Translations under genes and position numbers: made by a program
The notes under the pieces: generated by a model
What the model was told of the DNA's origin: nothing
Seen by the model: the letters and a program-made list of their open reading frames with translations, nothing else
The model's database searches: none
Shown: positions 6,383 to 10,096 of the stretch, one piece after another
Layout of the letters: the number at the start of each line of letters is the position of its first letter
How positions within the stretch are numbered: the stretch's first letter is position 1
Assembly (NCBI GenBank): GCA_937875975.1
Contig: CALEEU010000134.1
Location: 1 to 10,096, forward strand
Length of the DNA: 10,096 nucleotides
Source: an uncultured Opitutia bacterium
GTDB lineage: Bacteria; Verrucomicrobiota; Verrucomicrobiia; Opitutales; UBA953
Reading direction: 5' to 3'

Positions 6383-6415
6383 AATAGGCCGGCCCTCGAC
6401 GAGGGCCGGCCTATT
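6383..6415. terminator. Bidirectional intrinsic terminator between convergent genes
   Basis: AATAGGCCGGCCCTC (6383-6397) and GAGGGCCGGCCTATT (6401-6415) form a perfect 15-bp GC-rich stem around the loop GAC. On the minus strand the stem is followed by TTTTG, making a better terminator for the GDSL gene. On the plus strand it runs into ATTGATTC, a weaker tail for the CxxCH gene. It lies between two stop codons (6371 and 6435). Confidence 0.85.
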
Positions 6416-6434
6416 GATTCAAGCGCTGGGCGGC

Positions 6435-7217
6435 TTATTTGACGAGCGAAGCAAGCTTCTCGCGGATCGCGTCGGCTTCGATCTGGTAGCTGGCGGCGTT
6501 CAGATGCAGGAGGTCAGGCATGACCGACTTCTCGAGCGTACCGTCGGCGGTCAGGAACTTGGCGCCGATGTCGAAGAAGTGGACCTTCTTGCCGTCGTCG
6601 AACTTGGCGATGATCGCATTGACCTGGCTGTTCTTCACGCGGGGAGCGTCGGTCGGCTTGGCCGCACGGGGAAAGACCGCGAGGAGGAGCACCTTCGTGT
6701 CAGGCGAACGCTGATGGATGGCGGCGATGATTTTCTTGATGCCGTTGGCGATCAGCTCCGGCGTGTGCGCCGGGTTGCCAGCGTTGTTGGTGCCGATCAT
6801 CAGGACGACGGCCTTGGGCTTGATGCCTTCGAACTCGCCGTTTTCGACGCGCCAGAGGACGTGCTGGACCTGGTCGCCACCGATGCCGAAGTTGGCGGCC
6901 TTATACTGGCCGTATTCTTTTTCGAAGAGAGCCTTCTGGCCGTTCCAGCCCGCGGTGATGGAGTCGCCGAGGAACACGACCTGCGCTTCGCCCTTCCGGG
7001 CGACGGCGACGAAGGATTCGTGGGACTTCGCGAAGCCGGCTTGGACCTGGCCGGTCTTAGGGTCGAACTTAGGAGCGGCGACATCAGGCTGCTGCGCCGG
7101 CAGCTTCACGGCCGGAGCGGCGGCCTTCTTAGGGGCGTCTTTCTTGGCTTCCTGGGCGACGACGGAGGTCGCGGCGAACAGGGAAAGCCCGAGGAGGAGG
7201 AATAGGGTGCGTTTCAT
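6435..7217 (-). CDS. Secreted SGNH/GDSL hydrolase, PAF-acetylhydrolase-like (260 aa)
   Basis: A predicted exported esterase of the SGNH/GDSL superfamily. Signal peptide at 1-21 (MKRTLFLLLGLSLFAATSVVAQ), then a K/A/P-rich linker at about 23-50, then the catalytic domain. Block I is FLGDSITAGW at 82-91 with nucleophile Ser86. Block II is GIGGDQVQHVLWRVENGE at 111-128, giving the oxyanion-hole Gly and the HVLWR signature typical of the PAF acetylhydrolase IB beta/gamma-like group. Block III is MIGTNN at 140-145. Block V is DLLHLN at 235-240 with Asp235 and His238. All catalytic residues are present. Relatives in PVC bacteria are often near glycan-degrading genes and are assumed to deacylate carbohydrates; the substrate here is unknown. 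I prefer ATG 7217 over the in-frame ATG at 7268, because it puts the signal peptide at the N-terminus. The only GGAGG (7240-7236) lies 18 bases upstream, which is rather far. It ends at the terminator at 6383-6415. Confidence 0.92.
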   Translation of the reverse strand: MKRTLFLLLGLSLFAATSVVAQEAKKDAPKKAAAPAVKLPAQQPDVAAPKFDPKTGQVQAGFAKSHESFVAVARKGEAQVVFLGDSITAGWNGQKALFEKEYGQYKAANFGIGGDQVQHVLWRVENGEFEGIKPKAVVLMIGTNNAGNPAHTPELIANGIKKIIAAIHQRSPDTKVLLLAVFPRAAKPTDAPRVKNSQVNAIIAKFDDGKKVHFFDIGAKFLTADGTLEKSVMPDLLHLNAASYQIEADAIREKLASLVK

Positions 7218-7228
7218 GGGGGGTAACT

Positions 7229-7262
7229 GGGGGGACCTCCATTTCGTCTCCGGGTTCCCCCC
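7229..7262 (-). promoter_or_regulatory. G6/C6 inverted repeat in the GDSL hydrolase leader
   Basis: GGGGGGA (7229-7235) and TCCCCCC (7256-7262) form a 7-bp inverted repeat, extendable by two pairs past one bulged base. In the minus-strand transcript the GGAGG ribosome site (7240-7236) lies in the loop. A second C6 run directly before the ATG (7218-7223) could pair with the same G6 arm instead. Whether it folds or regulates is unknown. Confidence 0.3.
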
Positions 7263-7310
7263 TGTCAACGACCGCCCCCTCTGGCTTGCTCACATGCGGC
7301 CAGCCGGCAT

Positions 7311-7314
7311 AGGA
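7311..7314 (+). promoter_or_regulatory. Ribosome binding site that fixes the cupin start
   Basis: AGGA sits 6 bases before ATG 7321. It is one of the few good Shine-Dalgarno matches in this window and favours 7321 over the in-frame ATG at 7294. Confidence 0.6.
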
Positions 7315-7320
7315 ACCTGC

Positions 7321-7731
7321 ATGAGCAAACCCCTGCGTTTCGTGACTAAGGCCGAGGCTATCAAGGAAGAGTATAAAGGTCGGACCAATTACTGGCTGAC
7401 CCGGCCCGAACTGACCGGAGCCAAGGACCTGCAGGTCTGCGAAGCGACGTTGCCGGCGGGCGAAGGCCACGCCTTCCACACGCACCCCGAGCTCGAGGAG
7501 ATGATCTACGTCCTCGCCGGCGAGGTGGAGCAGTGGGTCGAAAAGGAGAAGCGCATCCTGAAGCCTGGCGACGCCGCGCACATCCCCGCGGGCATCGTGC
7601 ACGCGACCTTCAATGTCTCGAAAGCGGACGCGACGATTCTCGCCATCCTTTCGCCCGGCGCGAGCAAGGGGCCCTTCATGGTCGACGTGAGCGGCGAGGC
7701 ACCCTGGAACCAATTGCGCGGCCAGGGATGA
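7321..7731 (+). CDS. Small single-domain cupin protein (136 aa)
   Basis: A cupin_2-type metal-binding beta-barrel with both motifs intact. Motif 1 reads GHAFHTHPELEEMIYVLAGEV, with ligands HxH and Glu. Motif 2 reads GDAAHIPAGIVHATFN, a full match to G(X)5PXG(X)2H(X)3N with the last His ligand. No signal peptide is visible, so it should be cytoplasmic. Small cupins of this sort include sugar isomerases, dioxygenases and sensors, and the sequence alone does not choose between them. The domain starts after an N-terminal stretch MSKPLRFVTKAEAIKEEYKG. The stop codon overlaps the next start as ATGA (7728-7731), so it is very probably translated together with the VTT-domain membrane protein. It is divergent from the GDSL hydrolase, 103 bases away. 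Confidence 0.88.
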   Translation: MSKPLRFVTKAEAIKEEYKGRTNYWLTRPELTGAKDLQVCEATLPAGEGHAFHTHPELEEMIYVLAGEVEQWVEKEKRILKPGDAAHIPAGIVHATFNVSKADATILAILSPGASKGPFMVDVSGEAPWNQLRGQG

Positions 7732-8372
7732 AGGCGTTGCTCGGATCACGCGCGCTGATCGTCTCCATCGTCGTCCTCCTCGCGGGGACAATCATCCCAT
7801 TTATGATTTGGGGCGACGCGCTGGAGACGACGTTCTCCGTCCAAGGCGCGCGCGCCTGGATGGCCGGTTATGGCGCCGGCGCTGGCGTCGCCGGCATCGG
7901 CCTGCTCGTGGCGGACATCCTCCTGCCCATCCCGAGCACGCTCGTGATGTCGGCGCTGGGCCTGACCTACGGTCCGCTCATCGGCGGGCTCTACGCGGCG
8001 ACCGGTTCCGCCCTCGCCGGTCTGATCGCTTACGGCCTCAGCCGCTGGCTCGGTCGTCCGCTCGCCATACGCATCGCCGGCGAAGCGGGCCTGCGCGAAG
8101 GTGAAAACTTTTTCGCGACCGGCGGCGCCTGGCTCGTCGCGTGCTCACGCTGCCTCCCCATCCTACCCGAAGCGGTCGCCTGCCTGGCCGGCCTGAACCG
8201 CATGCCCTTCCGAACTTTCCTCCTCGCGGTACTCTGCGGCAGTTTGCCGATGGGCTTCATCTTCGCGGCGATCGGCGCACTAGGGCAGGACGACCCCGCC
8301 TGGGCGCTCGCGCTCAGCGTCGTGGTGCCAGCACTGCTCTGGCTAGGCGCGCGTCGCTGGATGCGACGCTGA
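7728..8372 (+). CDS. VTT-domain (DedA/TVP38-TMEM64-like) inner-membrane protein (214 aa)
   Basis: An integral membrane protein of the VTT (SNARE-associated, PF09335) superfamily. Hydrophobic segments lie at about 9-28, 47-65, 69-104 (including a re-entrant-type stretch), 165-185 and 190-207. The core motif is LPIPSTLVMSALGLTYGPLI at 66-85, then GGLYAATGSALAGLIAYGLS at 86-105, followed by RWLGR at 106-110. The second conserved block is SRCLPILPEAVACLAGLNRM at 140-159, then PFRTFLLAVLCGSLP at 160-174. Known relatives affect membrane-potential maintenance and envelope integrity, and some flip lipid carriers such as undecaprenyl phosphate; which applies here cannot be told. ATG 7728 overlaps the cupin TGA. 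The reading frame is open further upstream, but only through cupin codons read in another frame, and no membrane segment precedes 7728. Its stop at 8372 abuts the convergent DUF1080 stop at 8373. Confidence 0.88.
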   Translation: MKALLGSRALIVSIVVLLAGTIIPFMIWGDALETTFSVQGARAWMAGYGAGAGVAGIGLLVADILLPIPSTLVMSALGLTYGPLIGGLYAATGSALAGLIAYGLSRWLGRPLAIRIAGEAGLREGENFFATGGAWLVACSRCLPILPEAVACLAGLNRMPFRTFLLAVLCGSLPMGFIFAAIGALGQDDPAWALALSVVVPALLWLGARRWMRR

Positions 8373-9044
8373 TTAGCGTAGCTCCTTGATCCGGACGTTG
8401 CGGTACCAGACGTGCTTCGCCTCGTCTTGGAAACCGATATGCCCATCAACCGGACGGTCTTTCATCGGGGAAGTAGCGAGATCGAGGACAATCGTGCGTT
8501 CGCCGTTAAAGTCGACGGTCAGACGGCGGTCCTTCAGCGTGAGCGTGTAGCGATTCCATTCGCCGGGCGCCTTCACCATGTTCTTCGAGGCAGCCATCGC
8601 GCGGATGATGCCGCCGCAATCATGATGGCCTGGCTTCGCGAGTCCGAAGGTATCGAGAATCTGTAGCTCGATGCCCTTGGCGACGGGGTCGAGTGGATCA
8701 GCGACGCAGAAGAAGACGCCCGAGTTGCCCGTCGGCTCCATCTTGAATTCCAGATCGAGGACGAAGTCGCGGTACTTACGCTCAGTGAAAATATAAGCGT
8801 CGAAACGCTTCCAGCCTGTCTCGCCGGGGCGAGGCTTCAGCGTCACGGTGCCGTCCGTGTCGTAAACCCAGTTACCCTTGGTCTTCCAACCGGCGAGGTC
8901 CTTGCCGTTGAAGAGCGGGGCGAAGCCCGGGGCATCGGCGGCTGGATGCGGCACGGCGGCGACGGTCGGGCTCACCGGAAATGGTTCGGGGGCGGCCGCG
9001 AGGGCGAGGGGCAGCAGGGCGGCGAGAAGCAGGAAGCGGGGCAT
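8373..9044 (-). CDS. Secreted DUF1080 / 3-keto-disaccharide hydrolase-type protein (223 aa)
   Basis: A DUF1080 (PF06439) concanavalin-like beta-sandwich protein, a family greatly expanded in PVC bacteria and now often called 3-keto-disaccharide hydrolase after members that cleave 3-keto-glycosides. Signal peptide at 1-18 (MPRFLLLAALLPLALAAAP). Family marks are FAPLFNGKDLAGWKTKGNW at 41-59, FVLDLEFKMEPTGNSGVFF at 94-112, GIELQILDTFG at 124-134, HDCGGIIRAM at 141-150, GEWNRYTLTLKDRRLTVDFN at 161-180 and HIGFQDEAKHVWYRNVRIKE at 202-221. The domain looks complete and the length is normal. I chose ATG 9044, which begins the signal peptide; an upstream GTG at 9083 would add 13 residues. No Shine-Dalgarno is seen. 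It is transcribed convergently with the VTT gene with no spacer and no terminator between them. Hydrolase activity for this member is inferred from the family only. Confidence 0.92.
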   Translation of the reverse strand: MPRFLLLAALLPLALAAAPEPFPVSPTVAAVPHPAADAPGFAPLFNGKDLAGWKTKGNWVYDTDGTVTLKPRPGETGWKRFDAYIFTERKYRDFVLDLEFKMEPTGNSGVFFCVADPLDPVAKGIELQILDTFGLAKPGHHDCGGIIRAMAASKNMVKAPGEWNRYTLTLKDRRLTVDFNGERTIVLDLATSPMKDRPVDGHIGFQDEAKHVWYRNVRIKELR

Positions 9045-9174
9045 GCGATTGAGGTAACGCGCGGTGGAAAGAGGTCGAGCCACATGTGCGCCCGGGCAAG
9101 TTACTAAACGATTAAAAATGAAAACGGTCGTAAGGAGATTCCCCTCGCAGGCGGAGGGATAATCACCGACAACT

Positions 9175-9200
9175 GGAACCTTGATCGCACCCCTCGGTCT
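9175..9200 (+). promoter_or_regulatory. Candidate ECF-sigma-type promoter before the pyrophosphatase gene
   Basis: GGAACC (9175-9180), 16 bases, then GTCT (9197-9200) resembles the common GGAAC-N16/17-GTC layout of extracytoplasmic-function sigma promoters. It would give a leader of about 15 bases. No sigma-70-type hexamer pair fits better nearby. Short motifs like this also arise by chance in GC-rich DNA. Confidence 0.3.
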
Positions 9201-9221
9201 TACCCCTACCCCTACCCTACC
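9200..9221 (+). repeat. Short tandem CCCTA/CCCCTA repeat abutting the start codon
   Basis: TTACCCCTACCCCTACCCTACC consists of nearly four copies of a (C)CCCTA unit and runs directly into ATG 9222. It replaces the place where a Shine-Dalgarno would be. The unit resembles a telomere repeat only by coincidence. Confidence 0.7.
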
Positions 9222-10096
9222 ATGAACTGCGTGAAGAAACTCACGGCGGCGCTACTGCTGTCCCTCCCCGCCCTCGCCCGCGCCGGCGAAGCGGACATCC
9301 GAATCCCCGACCTGGCGAAAACGACGTTCCTCAATGGTGCGCTCACCGGCCATCAGATCCTGTGGTTCGGTCTGGTCGTCTGCGCCCTCGCGACCGTCTA
9401 CGGATGGTGGCAGTACCTGCAGACGCGGGCGCTCCCCGTCCACCGCTCGATGTCGGACGTCTCCGATATCATCTGGGAGACGTGTAAGACCTACCTCTGG
9501 CAGCAGGGTAAATTCCTGGCCGGCCTCTGGGTGCTCATCGCTGGCTGCATGACCTACTACTTCGCTGGCCTCGAGCACAAGGACGCCTCCTCTGTCGCGG
9601 TAATCCTCGCGGCTTCGGTCCTCGGCATCCTTGGCAGCTACGGCGTGGCTTGGTTCGGCATCCGTATCAACACCGTCGCCAATTCGCGCGCCGCCTTCTC
9701 CGCGCTGCGCGGCAATCCGCTCGCCACGTTGCTCATCCCGCTCAAGTCCGGCATGAGCGTCGGCCTCCTCCTCGTCGCCATCGAGCTCTTCTTCATGATC
9801 GGGATCCTCCTATTCCTGCCCAAGGATCTCGCCGGGCCCTGCTTCATCGGTTTCGCCATCGGCGAATCCCTGGGCGCCGCCGCCCTCCGTATTTGCGGCG
9901 GTATTTTTACCAAGATTGCGGACATCGGTGCCGACCTGATGAAGATCGAATTCAAGCTGCCGGAGGACGATCCCCGTAACCCTGGCGTCATCGCCGACTG
10001 CACGGGCGACAACGCGGGCGATTCCGTCGGTCCGACCGCGGACGGCTTCGAGACCTACGGCGTCACCGGCGTAGCGCTCATCGCCTTCCTCGCGCT
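9222..10096 (+). CDS. hppA: Membrane-bound ion-translocating pyrophosphatase, N-terminal 291 residues
   Basis: The gene runs off the right edge. M-PPases couple hydrolysis of pyrophosphate to H+ and/or Na+ pumping across the cytoplasmic membrane. Residues 1-21 look like a signal peptide or first membrane segment (MNCVKKLTAALLLSLPALARA). Further membrane segments are near 43-62, 97-116, 124-147, 165-200 and 205-222. The substrate-site region is unmistakable: GGIFTKIADIGADLMK at 226-241, PEDDPRNPGVIADCTGDNAG at 247-266, DSVGPTADGFETYGVTGVAL at 267-286. This matches the branch with GDNAGDSVGP rather than the plant-type GDNVGDVAGM. The Glu of GES (residue 214) is the membrane Glu linked to Na+ pumping in several relatives. 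The residues that set K+ dependence lie outside the window, so ion specificity stays open. The full length is usually 650-800 residues. It may recover energy from pyrophosphate made in biosynthesis. Confidence 0.95.
   Translation, partial: MNCVKKLTAALLLSLPALARAGEADIRIPDLAKTTFLNGALTGHQILWFGLVVCALATVYGWWQYLQTRALPVHRSMSDVSDIIWETCKTYLWQQGKFLAGLWVLIAGCMTYYFAGLEHKDASSVAVILAASVLGILGSYGVAWFGIRINTVANSRAAFSALRGNPLATLLIPLKSGMSVGLLLVAIELFFMIGILLFLPKDLAGPCFIGFAIGESLGAAALRICGGIFTKIADIGADLMKIEFKLPEDDPRNPGVIADCTGDNAGDSVGPTADGFETYGVTGVALIAFLA

Larger units (their letters stand above)
9045..9221. other. Intergenic region between divergent DUF1080 and pyrophosphatase genes
   Basis: It carries an AT-rich patch (ACTAAACGATTAAAAATGAAAA around 9104-9124), a perfect but isolated AAGGAG (9132-9137) with no start codon at useful spacing, a weak 5-bp hairpin (CCCTC 9142-9146 / GAGGG 9154-9158) and the elements listed separately at 9175-9221. 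I found no small gene here. Confidence 0.4.

Noticed and set aside
5975..6442. A 155-codon plus-strand open frame overlapping the end of the CxxCH gene
   Set aside because: Out-of-frame shadow with an Arg/Pro-rich product that also runs through the terminator hairpin.
6718..7320. Upstream extension of the cupin reading frame by about 200 codons
   Set aside because: It runs antisense through the GDSL hydrolase; the AGGA site and the cupin domain boundary place the start at 7321.
7533..7727. Upstream extension of the VTT protein frame
   Set aside because: It reads the cupin gene in another frame, yields a charged Arg-rich stretch and no membrane segment; the ATGA overlap gives a natural start.
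9130..9170. A perfect AAGGAG followed by a small hairpin, suggesting a small gene or riboswitch
   Set aside because: No start codon lies 5-12 bases after it, the hairpin has only 5 bp and no T tract, and no known riboswitch core is recognisable.
1..10096. CRISPR array, insertion sequence, phage or defence genes
   Set aside because: No regularly spaced repeats, transposase, integrase or terminal inverted repeats were seen; all genes fit ordinary chromosomal PVC content.

Overview
The window is GC-rich DNA, densely coding on both strands, and looks like a chromosomal segment of a bacterium from the Planctomycetes-Verrucomicrobia-Chlamydiae (PVC) group. A verrucomicrobium related to Opitutales is my best guess. 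The evidence is the gene content: a Planctomycete-cytochrome/DUF1549/DUF1553 protein, a secreted S1-type sulfatase, a secreted seven-bladed lactonase, a DUF1080 (3-keto-disaccharide hydrolase type) protein, a GDSL esterase of the PAF-acetylhydrolase-like kind, and a membrane pyrophosphatase with the GDNAGDSVGPTADGFETYG variant. This assignment rests on family knowledge, since no rRNA or other phylogenetic marker is present.

Layout. Positions 1-3790 hold a minus-strand cluster, read right to left: sulfatase (3790-2438), lipoprotein lactonase (2414-1257), and a di-CxxCH DUF1549/DUF1553 protein (1241 to beyond base 1). Gaps of 23 and 15 bases suggest one transcript. Positions 3791-4077 are an AT-rich divergent control region with a good minus-strand promoter and a 13-bp palindrome. 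Positions 4078-6371 hold, on the plus strand, a group 2-like sigma-70 factor (4078-5031) and a secreted CxxCH protein of an uncharacterised family (5070-6371). A perfect 15-bp hairpin terminator at 6383-6415 separates this from a convergent GDSL hydrolase (7217-6435). Positions 7321-8372 hold a small cupin and a VTT/DedA-type membrane protein overlapping as ATGA. A DUF1080 protein (9044-8373) converges on them with no gap. From 9222 the plus strand encodes the N-terminal 291 residues of a membrane pyrophosphatase, cut by the window edge.

How the genes fit together. Five products carry export signals and belong to extracytoplasmic degradation or redox chemistry: sulfatase, lactonase, the DUF1549/1553 cytochrome, the GDSL esterase and the DUF1080 protein. 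Together they suggest use of sulfated or esterified glycans, perhaps through oxidised (keto or lactone) sugar intermediates. That pathway reading is inference. The sigma factor is the only clear regulator. Its -35-reading helix is conventional, but its -10-reading and core-binding residues are not, so it may read an altered promoter class. I found no mobile element, CRISPR array or RNA gene. The points most worth pursuing are the sulfatase with two altered active-site motifs, the unusual sigma factor with its divergent operator, and the uncharacterised CxxCH family protein.
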